Positions 28,768 through 37,809 of a stretch of 64,000 bases of DNA are shown here, piece by piece. The stretch spans positions 1 to 64,000 of the forward strand of contig NZ_JADWOX010000006.1 in NCBI RefSeq assembly GCF_016135805.1. Direction: 5' to 3'. Position 1 is the first letter of the stretch. Every line of letters begins with the position of its first letter. Both the position numbers and the translations under genes were made by a program. The notes under the pieces are model-generated. The model was not told where the DNA came from and searched no databases. It saw only the letters and a list, made by a program, of their open reading frames with translations. Origin of the DNA: Caulobacter hibisci. Lineage in GTDB: Bacteria; Pseudomonadota; Alphaproteobacteria; Caulobacterales; Caulobacteraceae.

Positions 28768-29733
28768 TCATCGTCCCGTGTCATCGTCCGGGACAGGCGG
28801 CATGGCCGCCGCGGCGGCCTTCAACTGGTCGAGCAGCCAGGCCAGGGCTGGCTCGCCGGTCCGATACGGCTGCCACTGGGCGACGAAGGTCATGACCGGG
28901 GTGGGGGCGGGGATCGGGAAGCAACGCAGCGGCAGGGTCTCGGCGCTGGCGCGGGCGAACCGGGCGGGCATCGTCACCAGCAGATCGGTGCCGATGATCA
29001 CCTGCGGCAGGGCCGACAGGGTGCTGGTGCGGACCGTGACCTTGCGCTGGCGGGCGATCTCGCCGAACGCGGTCTCGGCCTGGCCGCTGGTGGCCACGTT
29101 CATCCGCTGCGTGGCGCCCGGACCCATCGAGGCGTGGGAGGCGTGATTGAGCGAGAAGAACTGCTCGCGGGTAATCTCGTCGGCCTTGCCGACCACCGAA
29201 TTGCCCTCCCAGGCCACGCACAGGAAGGTGTCGGAAAACAAGGGTTCGCGGGGGAATCGATCCGAGGCGAAGGCTTCGGCGACGATGGCCACGTCGACAT
29301 CGTCGCGAAACAGCGTCTCGACCGACTCGTAGTTGAACGGCTTGACGATGGTGGTGACGCGCGGCGCATCGCGAGCGATGCGGCCCAGGACGTCCTTCAT
29401 GTAGGTCAGTTCGAGAATGTCGGTCGTCACCAGCCGGAAGGTCTGGTCGGTGGTGGCCGGGTCGAAGTCGAGCGTCAGCCTCAGGGCGTCGCGGGCGGTC
29501 TGGATGAGCTCCTTCACACGCGGCCGCAAGGCGACGCCCAGCGTGGTCAAGGTCGTCTCGCCGCCCGAATAGACCACCAGCTCGTCGTTGTAGTGCTGGC
29601 GCAGCTTCTTGAGCGCCACGCTCATCGCCGGCTGGGTCAGGTACACCGACTTGGCCGCCTCGGTGACGCTTCGGGCGTTCAACACCGCATCGAGGGCAAC
29701 GAACAGGTTGAGGTTGAACCGGTCCAGATGCAT
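28768..29733 (-). CDS. LysR family regulator (NodD-like)
   Basis: 321 residues from the ATG at 29733. The N-terminal helix-turn-helix reads FNLNLFVALDAVLNARSVTE and AAKSVYLTQPAMSVALKKLR; the rest is the periplasmic-binding-like effector domain, with the FNLNLF start and TDILELTYMKDVL typical of the NodD/LinR branch, which respond to aromatic or flavonoid-like compounds. It is divergent from a TonB receptor gene with a dyad operator between them, the classical LysR arrangement. It is the best candidate regulator of the four TTTAT-N6-AT sites. Confidence 0.92.
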   Translation of the reverse strand: MHLDRFNLNLFVALDAVLNARSVTEAAKSVYLTQPAMSVALKKLRQHYNDELVVYSGGETTLTTLGVALRPRVKELIQTARDALRLTLDFDPATTDQTFRLVTTDILELTYMKDVLGRIARDAPRVTTIVKPFNYESVETLFRDDVDVAIVAEAFASDRFPREPLFSDTFLCVAWEGNSVVGKADEITREQFFSLNHASHASMGPGATQRMNVATSGQAETAFGEIARQRKVTVRTSTLSALPQVIIGTDLLVTMPARFARASAETLPLRCFPIPAPTPVMTFVAQWQPYRTGEPALAWLLDQLKAAAAAMPPVPDDDTGR

Positions 29734-29835
29734 CGACGCTACGCTCCCCGCTCCCGGTCGAACCGCCGGGCGACCCAGGGTTTCCTGTAAGCTCGCGCTT
29801 CGCAAGCGTCCTTGCGCCCCGGCAAGCCGACACTT

Positions 29836-29858
29836 CGGTTTATAGCCCCATAAAACCG
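29836..29858 (+). promoter_or_regulatory. Putative LysR operator, site C (best dyad)
   Basis: CGGTTTAT-AGCCCC-ATAAAACCG, an almost perfect inverted repeat between the divergent LysR and TonB-receptor genes, 113 bases from the LysR ATG and 181 from the receptor ATG. This location is where LysR proteins usually bind to control both genes. Confidence 0.65.
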
Positions 29859-30026
29859 TTTGATTTGTGTAGGGCCGCGACTGCTGAAACCTTCCCCAGC
29901 AAGCAGTTGCCGTCCGACGCCGCCATCACGCGGAGCGGACGAGCAGCCGGATGGCCCCTCCGCCGGGGAGAGGCCGTCACGTCGAAGGGCGCCGAAGGGC
30001 GCACCAGCTGCATCAGGGGGAGACAC

Positions 30027-32354
30027 ATGTCGCTGCGTTCCAGAATACTCGTCTGCACGGCCATGGCCGCCGTGCTCGCACCCGCCATCGGTCATGCGCA
30101 AGCCGCGTCCACGCCGGCAGAGCCCGACGTGATCGGCGAGGTGGTCGTCACCGCGCAAAAGCGCGCCGGCCTGGTGCAGGACATCCCTATCGCGATCTCC
30201 ACCGCCGACGGCGAGACGCTGCAGCGGGCCGGGGTGAGCAACGTCACCCAGATCAACAAGCTGATGCCCAGCGTCCAGATCCAGGACAACGGCGGCGGCG
30301 GGGCCAACCTCTATATCCGCGGCGTGGGCGCGGGGGTCCGCAACGCCTTCGGCGATCCGGCCAACGCGTTCAGCCTGGACGGCGTCTATTTCTCGCGTCC
30401 GGTCGGTCCCAGCAACGTGCTGTTCGACGTCCAGCGCATCGAAGTGCTCAAAGGCCCGCAAGGCACGCTCTATGGCCGCAACGCCACCGGCGGCGCGTTC
30501 AACGTCATCAGCAATCGCCCAGGCCACGAGTTCGGCGGTTCCGTTTCGGCCGAGCTCGGAAACTACAACCTTCGTGAGTTCAATGGCGCGGTGAACCTGC
30601 CGGTGGCCGACAAGCTGGCCCTGCGGGCGGCCTTCCGCTCGCTGCGCCGCGACGGCTATGCGGACGACGGCTATGATGACGCCAAGGGCGACTCCTTCCG
30701 CATCAGCGCGCTGTTCGAGCCGAGCGACACGGTCTCGCTCTTCCTGTCGGCCGACTACGCCACCCAAGGCGGCATGGGCTCGGCCAATGTGCCCGTCGGT
30801 ATCGGCGACGTAAGGTCGGGGCCGTCCAGCCCGGCCAACGTCGCCCTGGTCCAGAGCATCGTCGCCGCCAAGAACACGGCCTCCGGCCTGGTCAACGCAC
30901 CGTTCGGCAAGCTCTGCACGGCGGTGTCGACCGCTCAGGGCGTGAGCCCGTTGTGCGCCAATCCCTACGGCGTGCCCGGCGTCGGCAAGGACGGCTATGT
31001 CGACAACACCGTCAGCGGCGCGATGGCGACGCTCGACGTCGATCTGGGGTTCGCGGCCTGGACCACCATCGCCGGTTACCGCGGCACCGACGCCGACACG
31101 CGGTTCTATCTTGGCCCGGTGTCCCAGACGGCCGCATCGAAGGCCGATCAGACCTCGCTGGAAAGCCGCCTGGCCTCGAAGGGGAAGGGGCCGCTGGAAT
31201 GGCTGGTCGGCGGCTTCTATCTCAAGGAAGACCAGAGCTACCGCGGCTACATCGACTCCAACGACCGCGCGCTCGCCGGCAGCTGTCTGTCGCCCGTGGT
31301 CGCGGGGACCTGCACGGCCCTGGTGGTCGCTGTTCAAAACAGCTTCTCGATCAACTGGCCCGACGTCAGCGACGAGACCTGGGCGCTGTTTGGCCAAGCC
31401 ACCTACGCCTGGACCGAAAACCTCCGCGTCACGCTGGGCGTGCGCCGCACCAATGAAGACAAGTCCAGTCTCGCCGGCACGGTCACGACCAACCTGACCA
31501 CCCCTGGCGGGGCGACGACCAGCAGCTACGCCTCGGTGGGCTCGGTCAGTCTCAAGTCGACGGACTACCGCGCGGGGCTGGACTACGACGTGGCCAAGGA
31601 CTCGCTGCTCTACGCCAATGTCAGCACCGGCACGCACGCCGGCGGCCTCAACAGCGGCACGGCCGGGATCCTCCCCTCGACCTACGAGCCCGAGAAGCTG
31701 ACGGCCTATGCGCTGGGATCGAAGAACCGCTTCTTCGATCGCAAGCTGCTCCTGAACGTCGAGGCCTTCTACTGGGACTACAAGGATCTGCAGGTCCAGG
31801 GCCTGGGCCTGATCAACACCGGTCCGACCACCACCACGGTCGCACTGCGCACCAACAACGCCGGCAAGGCCCACATCGCCGGCGTCGAGGCCGAGTTCGA
31901 GTGGCGGGTCGTGCGTGGCGGATCGCTCGGCGGCACGGTCCTTTGGACCGACAGCGAGTACGAGCAGTTCGACGTGCCGGGCATCACGGGGGCGACCTCC
32001 GCAGCCGGGTTACGCGTGCTCGGCGTGCCTGAGTGGACCGTCAATCTCGCCTACGAGCAGCGCTGGGACGTGGCCGGCGGGCAGTTGATCGGCGCGGTGC
32101 GCACCAAGTTCCAGGGCGATGCGTGGATGTACTACACGCGCGAGCCGGCCAACTTCCAGGAAGCCTACGCCCTGACCGACCTCGACCTGACCTGGCGCTC
32201 GCCGAGGGGCTGGAGCGTCACCGGCTATGTGCGCAACATCGAGGACAAGGACGTCCTCCTGCAGGGCTACGCGCCCAGCCAGGAAACCGGCCTGGTCTGG
32301 GCGCCGTACCAGCCGCCGCGAACCTACGGCGTGATCCTGCGCGCCCAGTTCTAG
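30027..32354 (+). CDS. TonB-dependent outer-membrane receptor
   Basis: 775 residues. A signal peptide (MSLRSRILVCTAMAAVLAPA, cleaved after GHAQA) precedes the TonB-box/plug region (VVVTAQKRAGLVQDIPIAIS) with IEVLKGPQGTLYGRNATGGA. The beta barrel ends in PPRTYGVILRAQF with a C-terminal Phe for outer-membrane insertion. The ATG at 30027 follows CAGGGGGA. Receptors of this subfamily commonly import aromatic or other small organic molecules rather than siderophores. It lies next to the NodD-like regulator and before an MFS transporter, suggesting a two-membrane uptake route. Confidence 0.93.
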   Translation: MSLRSRILVCTAMAAVLAPAIGHAQAASTPAEPDVIGEVVVTAQKRAGLVQDIPIAISTADGETLQRAGVSNVTQINKLMPSVQIQDNGGGGANLYIRGVGAGVRNAFGDPANAFSLDGVYFSRPVGPSNVLFDVQRIEVLKGPQGTLYGRNATGGAFNVISNRPGHEFGGSVSAELGNYNLREFNGAVNLPVADKLALRAAFRSLRRDGYADDGYDDAKGDSFRISALFEPSDTVSLFLSADYATQGGMGSANVPVGIGDVRSGPSSPANVALVQSIVAAKNTASGLVNAPFGKLCTAVSTAQGVSPLCANPYGVPGVGKDGYVDNTVSGAMATLDVDLGFAAWTTIAGYRGTDADTRFYLGPVSQTAASKADQTSLESRLASKGKGPLEWLVGGFYLKEDQSYRGYIDSNDRALAGSCLSPVVAGTCTALVVAVQNSFSINWPDVSDETWALFGQATYAWTENLRVTLGVRRTNEDKSSLAGTVTTNLTTPGGATTSSYASVGSVSLKSTDYRAGLDYDVAKDSLLYANVSTGTHAGGLNSGTAGILPSTYEPEKLTAYALGSKNRFFDRKLLLNVEAFYWDYKDLQVQGLGLINTGPTTTTVALRTNNAGKAHIAGVEAEFEWRVVRGGSLGGTVLWTDSEYEQFDVPGITGATSAAGLRVLGVPEWTVNLAYEQRWDVAGGQLIGAVRTKFQGDAWMYYTREPANFQEAYALTDLDLTWRSPRGWSVTGYVRNIEDKDVLLQGYAPSQETGLVWAPYQPPRTYGVILRAQF

Positions 32355-32369
32355 TCGTGATGTAATCGT

Positions 32370-32398
32370 GGCGCGCGGAGCCTAACGCTCCGCGCGCC
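32370..32398 (+). terminator. Hairpin terminator after the first TonB receptor
   Basis: 12-base-pair stem (32370-32381 with 32387-32398), then CTTGGCTT. It separates the receptor gene from the MFS gene at least partly. Confidence 0.65.
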
Positions 32399-32449
32399 CT
32401 TGGCTTATCTGGCGTCCGGCGTGACCATGCCGCCGCCAAGGGGGATGGA

Positions 32450-33661
32450 ATGGGTACGAGTGTCGATTTGAACGCTGGTCGTCGACCGGGGACGGCGCAG
32501 GGCGTCGCCCTGCTGGCCGCGACGGTGCTGCCGATCATGGGAGTGGTGTCGCTGGCGCCGGTGCTGCCGCGCCTGCTGGAGGTGTTCGGCGACCAGCCCA
32601 ACGTCCACATCCTGGTGCCCGTGGCGCTGACCGCGCCTGGCCTCTGCATCGCCCTGCTGTCGCCCGTAGCCGGCGTGCTGACCGACTGGTTGGGGCGGCG
32701 AACCCTGCTGCTGGCGGGGCTGGGTCTCTATCTGGTCTGCGGTCTGCTGCCGTTCTTCCTGTCGACCCTGCCGCAACTGATCGCCAGCCGGGTGGGACTG
32801 GGCGTCGCCGAGGCGATCATCATGACCGGCACCACGACGCTGATGAGCGACTATTTCACCGACGGCGAACGGCAGAGGTGGGTGGCCATCCAGGGCGGCC
32901 TGGGCTCCTTGGCCGGGTCCGTCCTGTTCGTGGCGGGCGGCGCGCTCGGCGCGATCGGTTGGCGCTGGCCGTTCGCCCTCTACGGGCTGGCCCTGCCGAT
33001 CATGATCGCCGTCGCGGCGGTGATCTGGGAGCCCAAGCGCCGGCAGGTCCTCGACGTCGCGCGCGACGCGGCCAAGGCTCCGTTTCCTGGCCGCGCCATG
33101 GCGGTGCTCGCCCTGACCACGGTGCTGTGCGCCGTGGTGTTCTATCTGGCCGTGATCCAGCTAGGGCTCGTCCTTCAGGGCATCGGCGTCACCTCGCCGG
33201 CGACCATCGGGGCCGTCACCGCGCTGGGCAGCCTGGGCGTGCCGATCGGGGCGTTCGTCTACAGCCGGCTGGGACGGTGGTCTCTCGGCAAGCTGTTGGC
33301 CCTGGCCCTGGTCTGCACGGGCGCGGGCCTGGTGGGTCTGGGCTTTTCCAAGAGCGTTCCGGCCGTCTTCGCCGCGACGGCCCTCAATCAGTTCGGTTGT
33401 GGGATCCTGCTGCCCACCCTGATCCTCTGGGCCATGAACACCGCATCGCTGCGCTGGCGAGGGCGCGTTATCGGCTTGTGGAACGGATCGTTCTTCATCG
33501 GACAGTTCCTGAGCCCGGTCAGCGCCGCCCTGATCGCCAAGGGCGCGGGCCTTCCCACGACCCTGGCGCTGTTTGGCGGCCTGACGGTTCTCGGCGCGAT
33601 CCTGGCCTTCGCGCTTGGCCGGCGAACGGTGATGGTCGGCGCGCATCCCAAACCGATCTAG
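32450..33661 (+). CDS. MFS transporter
   Basis: 403 residues with about twelve hydrophobic helices. The loop between helices 2 and 3 carries the MFS signature GVLTDWLGRRTLLLAG, with the half-conserved copy SRLGRWSLGKLLALA in the second half. It is an inner-membrane carrier, probably proton-driven, for uptake or export. It lies in the catabolic region between a TonB receptor and a flavin reductase, so import of the receptor's ligand is likely but unproven. Confidence 0.9.
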   Translation: MGTSVDLNAGRRPGTAQGVALLAATVLPIMGVVSLAPVLPRLLEVFGDQPNVHILVPVALTAPGLCIALLSPVAGVLTDWLGRRTLLLAGLGLYLVCGLLPFFLSTLPQLIASRVGLGVAEAIIMTGTTTLMSDYFTDGERQRWVAIQGGLGSLAGSVLFVAGGALGAIGWRWPFALYGLALPIMIAVAAVIWEPKRRQVLDVARDAAKAPFPGRAMAVLALTTVLCAVVFYLAVIQLGLVLQGIGVTSPATIGAVTALGSLGVPIGAFVYSRLGRWSLGKLLALALVCTGAGLVGLGFSKSVPAVFAATALNQFGCGILLPTLILWAMNTASLRWRGRVIGLWNGSFFIGQFLSPVSAALIAKGAGLPTTLALFGGLTVLGAILAFALGRRTVMVGAHPKPI

Positions 33662-33683
33662 GCGCGACCGCCACGGCTTGATG

Positions 33684-33717
33684 GAGCGGCGGCGTTCTCA
33701 ACGGAACGCCGCCGCTC
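33684..33717 (+). terminator. Intrinsic terminator after the MFS gene
   Basis: 14-base-pair stem (33684-33697 with 33704-33717) ending in TTGGATTT, 20 bases after the MFS stop. Confidence 0.8.
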
Positions 33718-33743
33718 TTGGATTTGTGTCGTGGGCGGGTTCG

Positions 33744-33759
33744 TTTATGCCCCCATCAA
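33744..33759 (+). promoter_or_regulatory. Putative LysR operator, site D
   Basis: TTTAT-GCCCCC-ATCAA, 73 bases before the flavin reductase start. It shares ATGCCCCCATCA exactly with site B. Confidence 0.55.
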
Positions 33760-33823
33760 GCCTTTGAATTGGCCAGGAAAAAGCGGGTGCGCTCTAAGGG
33801 CGGCGGGTTTGGAGACCGCCTTC

Positions 33824-34327
33824 GTGACCATTGATCCCGACCGTTTCAAGCTGGGCATGCGCCAGTTGGGCGCCAGCGTCTGCGTCATCACCACGCTACA
33901 ATCCGACGGCGCCCGGGCGGGGTTCACCGCAACGGCCGTCTGCTCGCTCTCGGCCGATCCGGCCCTGCTGCTGTGCTGCGTGAACCTCTCGAGTCGGTCC
34001 TTGGGCGTGATCCGCCGCACGGGCCTGTTCGCCGTCAATGTTCTGAGCGCCAGGGACGAGCGGGTCGCGCGCCAGATGGCCAGCTCCCGATCCGACGAAC
34101 GCTTCGCCCTGGGAGCGTGGAAACGGCTTGCAACAGGGGCTCCGATCTTGAGTTCGGCCCTGGCGAGCTTCGACTGCGCCTTGGACCGCGTGGTCGAAGC
34201 CGGCACCCACGCCATCTTGATCGGCGCGGTGCGCGAGGTGGCGGTCGCGTCGGCGTCCGCTTCGCCCTTGCTCTACCACGATGGAAACTATGGGGCCTTC
34301 GAGGTGATGTCGCCGACGCTGGCCTGA
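33824..34327 (+). CDS. Flavin reductase (two-component monooxygenase type)
   Basis: 167 residues, a flavin-reductase-like domain: FKLGMRQLGASVCVITTLQ, GFTATAVCSLSADPALLLCC and the end PLLYHDGNYGAFEV. Such proteins reduce FMN or FAD with NAD(P)H for a partner monooxygenase. The GTG at 33824 is chosen: it gives VTIDPDRF, typical for the family, with GGAG 9 bases upstream; an in-frame TTG lies 15 bases earlier. The partner is most likely the LLM monooxygenase at 25819, which has the same operator-like element. Confidence 0.9.
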   Translation: MTIDPDRFKLGMRQLGASVCVITTLQSDGARAGFTATAVCSLSADPALLLCCVNLSSRSLGVIRRTGLFAVNVLSARDERVARQMASSRSDERFALGAWKRLATGAPILSSALASFDCALDRVVEAGTHAILIGAVREVAVASASASPLLYHDGNYGAFEVMSPTLA

Positions 34328-34479
34328 CGGTCCCGAACGGGCTGATCGGTCCGCTTATGCGTCGTGTCGACGGCCTCATCCAGAGGCGGCGTCTGTAGCG
34401 TCCGGTCGGGACGACGGCCAAGCCCGCCGGAAATAGCGTTCGAGAACAAGGTTCGACGTATTCACCGCAAGGCTTCGAG

Positions 34480-34507
34480 CTATTCAAACAATCGGTTTTG
34501 TCGATAG
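34480..34507 (+). promoter_or_regulatory. Putative operator before the FAD-hydroxylase operon
   Basis: CTATTCA at 34480-34486 faces TCGATAG at 34501-34507, an imperfect dyad about 66 bases before the FAD-monooxygenase ATG. Related CTAT(T/C)(C/G)A boxes occur at other catabolic promoters in the window. Confidence 0.4.
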
Positions 34508-34572
34508 CGCTCGTCTTCCTACCCTGGAGATAACGCGAATTGTCGAACGCTTCGCGACCTCGGGAGGACAGT

Positions 34573-35691
34573 ATGAATTTGGACCAGGTGCTGATCGTTG
34601 GCGGGGGTATCGCCGGGCTCACCTCGGCCATCGCGTTGCGCGCCAAAGGCTTCGATGTCGACGTCGTGGAGCAGGACCCCAACTGGTCCGTCTACGGGGT
34701 GGGGATCATTCAGCAGGGCAATGTGGTCCGCGCCGTGGCGCAACTGGGCGTTCTCGAGGACTACCTGGCCGCCAGCTACCCCTTCGCGGGCCTTGAGATG
34801 TTCGCCCCCAACGGGGCGCATCTGGTCAGCATCCCGACGCCGAAGCTGGCGGGCGAGGACTATCCGGCCAATCTCGGGATCTCGCGTCCCGCGCTGCACA
34901 AGGTGCTCGGTGACCGCGCCCTGGCCGCCGGCGCCAAGATCCGCCTGGGACTGACGATCGAGCATTTCGAGGACCAGGGCGACCAGGTCAGCGTCGTGTT
35001 TTCCGATGGAACGACCGGCGTCTACGGCCTGGTGATCGGCGCCGACGGCCTCTACTCCAAAACCCGCTCGATGCTGTTTGGCGATCGCTACGCGCCCGCC
35101 TTCACCGGCCAGGCGGTGTGGCGCTACAACCTGCCAAGACCAGACGACGTGACCGCGCTGCATGTCTACACCGGTCCCAACAGCGTGGGCCTGGTGCCGT
35201 TGTCTGACGAGGCCATGTACCTCTTCGTCACCTCGCCGGAGCCGGGAAATCCCTGGTTCGCGCTCGAGGATCGCGCCGCGGAGATGCGCTCGCGGCTCGC
35301 CTTCGCCGGTGGTCGCATCGGCGCGCTGCGCGAACAGATCGTCGATGACGCTGCCGTCGTCTACCGACCGCTCGAAGCCCTTTTCGTCGATCGCGACTGG
35401 TTCGAAGGGCGCGTGATCCTGATCGGCGACGCGGCCCACGCCACCACCCCGCATCTGGGCCAGGGCGCGGGCATGGCCATCGAGGACTCCCTGGTCCTGG
35501 CGGACGAGTTGGCGAAGGCCAAGGACCTGCCGACGGCCCTGAGCGGCTTCATGGCGCGGCGCTACGACCGTTGCAAATTCATCGTCGAGGCCTCGCTGGA
35601 GGTCGGCCAGTGGCAGCTGGACCGCCGCACCGACGTCGACAACCCCGGCATGGTCCATCGGATGTTCGAAGTCACATCCCAGCCGATCTGA
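34573..35691 (+). CDS. FAD-dependent aromatic hydroxylase
   Basis: 372 residues, a group A flavoprotein monooxygenase: dinucleotide motif VGGGIAG (residues 9-15), the central VIGADGLYSKTRSML motif, and GDAAHATTPHLGQGAGMAIEDS, the second FAD motif. These enzymes use NAD(P)H and O2 to hydroxylate aromatic or pyridine rings. It is the first gene of a rightward operon with extradiol dioxygenase, hydrolase, cupin and FAH genes, so it probably makes the catechol-like ring-cleavage substrate. GGAGGAC precedes the ATG. Confidence 0.9.
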   Translation: MNLDQVLIVGGGIAGLTSAIALRAKGFDVDVVEQDPNWSVYGVGIIQQGNVVRAVAQLGVLEDYLAASYPFAGLEMFAPNGAHLVSIPTPKLAGEDYPANLGISRPALHKVLGDRALAAGAKIRLGLTIEHFEDQGDQVSVVFSDGTTGVYGLVIGADGLYSKTRSMLFGDRYAPAFTGQAVWRYNLPRPDDVTALHVYTGPNSVGLVPLSDEAMYLFVTSPEPGNPWFALEDRAAEMRSRLAFAGGRIGALREQIVDDAAVVYRPLEALFVDRDWFEGRVILIGDAAHATTPHLGQGAGMAIEDSLVLADELAKAKDLPTALSGFMARRYDRCKFIVEASLEVGQWQLDRRTDVDNPGMVHRMFEVTSQPI

Positions 35692-35743
35692 TCGGACTGG
35701 CGCAACACCACGCGGTCCTGCCGCACCTTGGAGAATATTGGAT

Positions 35744-36646
35744 ATGGCGCGCGTTTCGGAAATCCGCTTCGTCGGATACGCGGTCCCCGGTCTTGAGGCC
35801 GAACGAAAATTCTACACGGACGTCTGGGGGCTGACGGAAGTCGCCGCCGAGGACGGCCTGGCCTATTTCGCGGCCGCCGGAACCCCGGAAAAGTACGTCG
35901 TGCGGCTGCGCCAGGCAGACGAGCCGCGCATCGACGTCATCGCTTGGGCCGCGCAGAACAGGGCCGATGTCGACGCCCTGTTCGAACAGGTCCAGGCTGA
36001 GGGCGGCAAGATCATCAGCCCGCCCGCCGAACTGACGTCCCTGGGCGGCGGCTATGGCTTTCGGTTCTTCGACCCCGACGGCCACACCCTGCAGATCTCG
36101 GCCGAGGTCGAGCAAGGACCCTCGCGCGACCTGAAGCGCAACGAGGCGATCCCCACCAAGATCAGCCACGTCGTCATGCACGCGCCCAATCACAAGGCGA
36201 CGGTGGCCTGGTACGAGAAGGCCTTGGGCTTCAAGGTCTCCGACTGGCTCGGCGACTTCATGTGCTTCCTGCGTTGCAACAGCTGGCACCACCGGCTGGC
36301 CTTCCTGCCGGGACCGCCGTGTCTCAACCACGTGGCCTATGATGTCCTGACCGTCGACGACATGATGCGCGGCATCGCGCGGCTTAAGAAGAACGACATC
36401 GACATCCAGTGGGGGCCTGGCCGCCACACGGCCGGCAACAACACCTTCAGCTATTTCATCAGCCCGGGCGGCAACGTCGTCGAATACACCTCGGAGCTGG
36501 AGTCCGTCGACGACGAGACCTGGCAGATGACGGTCCACAAGCCGACCCCCGACACCATGGACCAGTGGGGCGTCGGCGTCGGCGGCCCGCAGACCATGCC
36601 TCATCCCGCGCCCGACAAGGGCCTCTGGAAGGCCCCCGCGGCTTAA
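35744..36646 (+). CDS. Type I extradiol (VOC) ring-cleavage dioxygenase
   Basis: 300 residues, two VOC modules. The C-terminal module has the Fe(II) triad: H142 in ISHVVMH, H196 in LNHVAYD and E247 in NVVEYTSE. Such enzymes open catechol-type rings beside the diol. The ATG at 35744 is preferred to an in-frame TTG two codons earlier. The active-site segment NSWHHRLAF and the gene order after a hydroxylase and before a hydrolase fit a ring-cleavage step; the ring could equally be a hydroxypyridine. Confidence 0.9.
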   Translation: MARVSEIRFVGYAVPGLEAERKFYTDVWGLTEVAAEDGLAYFAAAGTPEKYVVRLRQADEPRIDVIAWAAQNRADVDALFEQVQAEGGKIISPPAELTSLGGGYGFRFFDPDGHTLQISAEVEQGPSRDLKRNEAIPTKISHVVMHAPNHKATVAWYEKALGFKVSDWLGDFMCFLRCNSWHHRLAFLPGPPCLNHVAYDVLTVDDMMRGIARLKKNDIDIQWGPGRHTAGNNTFSYFISPGGNVVEYTSELESVDDETWQMTVHKPTPDTMDQWGVGVGGPQTMPHPAPDKGLWKAPAA

Positions 36647-36657
36647 GGACCTCAGTG

Positions 36658-37809
36658 ATGTTCGAGTATTTCAAGAACTACGTCTGGAACCTGTCGGTCG
36701 ACATCGCCATCGAGAGCGGCGCCCAGATCGGCGAGATCGACGAGATGTGCCGGCCGATGCGCGACGCGGTCGATCGCGGCGACGACGCGGGCACCGGCGA
36801 GTTTCTCAAGCACTGGGTGGCCATGGCCGACAAGCTGTCGGACCTGGCGGCCGAGGACGAGGCCCTGGGCCGCGATTTCAGCGCCGGGACCAAGCTGCAG
36901 CGCGCCAGCCTCTACTACGTGACCGCCGAGCGCATGCAGGGCCACGGCCATCCGGGCCGCCAGGAGACCTACGCCAAGGCCCGCGCCGCTTTCGATCGCG
37001 CCATGGCTCGGGGCCGCGAGAACGCCGAGCGCGTCGAAATCCCCTATGAGGGCGGCGTCATCGCCGGCGTCTTCGTCAAGGCGGCCGGCGAGGGGCCCAA
37101 GCCGGTGGTCGTCTATGTCAACGGCCTGGATAGCAACAAGGAGCTGCTCTACTGGAGCGGCCTGCCGGCGGCCCTGCTGCGCCGGGGCGTCTCGACCCTG
37201 TGCATCGACCAGCCGGGCTCGGGCGAGGCCCTGCGCCTGCACGGCCTGCACGCCACGCACGAGAGCGAGCGTTGGGCCTCCAAGGTCGTCGACTATCTGG
37301 AAACCCGGCCCGAGGTCGACGCATCCCGCATCGGCATGACCGGCATCTCGCTGGGCGGCTACTACACGCCGCGCGCGGTGGCCATGGAGCCCCGGTTCGC
37401 GCTGGGCGCGGTCTGGGGCGCCAATCACAATTGGGCCGAGGTTCAGCAAAAGCGCCTGGCCCGCGAAGGTGAAAACCCCGTGCCGCACTACTGGGCCCAC
37501 GTTCAATGGGTGTTCGGCGCGACCGACATGGACGACTTCCTGGCCAAGTCCGCGGGCATGACCCTCGACGGGGTGGTCGAGAAGATCAAGGTGCCGTTCC
37601 TGGTCACCCACGGCGAGCGCGACCGCCAGATCGGCCTGACCTACGCCCACCAGACCTTCGACCAGCTGACGGGCAGCCCCAAGCGAGAGTTGAAGATCTT
37701 CACCGACCGCGAAGGCGGGGTCGAGCATGTCGGCGTCGACAACATGAGTTACGGGCGAGATTTCATCGCCGACTGGATTGCCCAGACCTTCGGGGAGAAA
37801 ACCGCATGA
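36658..37809 (+). CDS. Alpha/beta hydrolase with helical N-terminal domain (pseudooxynicotine-hydrolase-like)
   Basis: 383 residues. An N-terminal helical domain of about 120 residues precedes an alpha/beta hydrolase core with GISLGGYY (nucleophile S231), THGERDRQI (D322) and EHVGVD (H357). This layout resembles 2,6-dihydroxypseudooxynicotine hydrolase and FrsA-like enzymes, which break C-C bonds next to a ketone. It follows the extradiol dioxygenase after 11 bases and overlaps the cupin gene by 4 bases (ATGA), so it very likely hydrolyses the ring-cleavage product. Confidence 0.88.
   Translation: MFEYFKNYVWNLSVDIAIESGAQIGEIDEMCRPMRDAVDRGDDAGTGEFLKHWVAMADKLSDLAAEDEALGRDFSAGTKLQRASLYYVTAERMQGHGHPGRQETYAKARAAFDRAMARGRENAERVEIPYEGGVIAGVFVKAAGEGPKPVVVYVNGLDSNKELLYWSGLPAALLRRGVSTLCIDQPGSGEALRLHGLHATHESERWASKVVDYLETRPEVDASRIGMTGISLGGYYTPRAVAMEPRFALGAVWGANHNWAEVQQKRLAREGENPVPHYWAHVQWVFGATDMDDFLAKSAGMTLDGVVEKIKVPFLVTHGERDRQIGLTYAHQTFDQLTGSPKRELKIFTDREGGVEHVGVDNMSYGRDFIADWIAQTFGEKTA

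Noticed and set aside
29739-31874. Long leftward open frame (711 codons) opposite the first TonB receptor
   Set aside because: Antisense shadow of a GC-rich gene; the receptor on the other strand has full family signatures.
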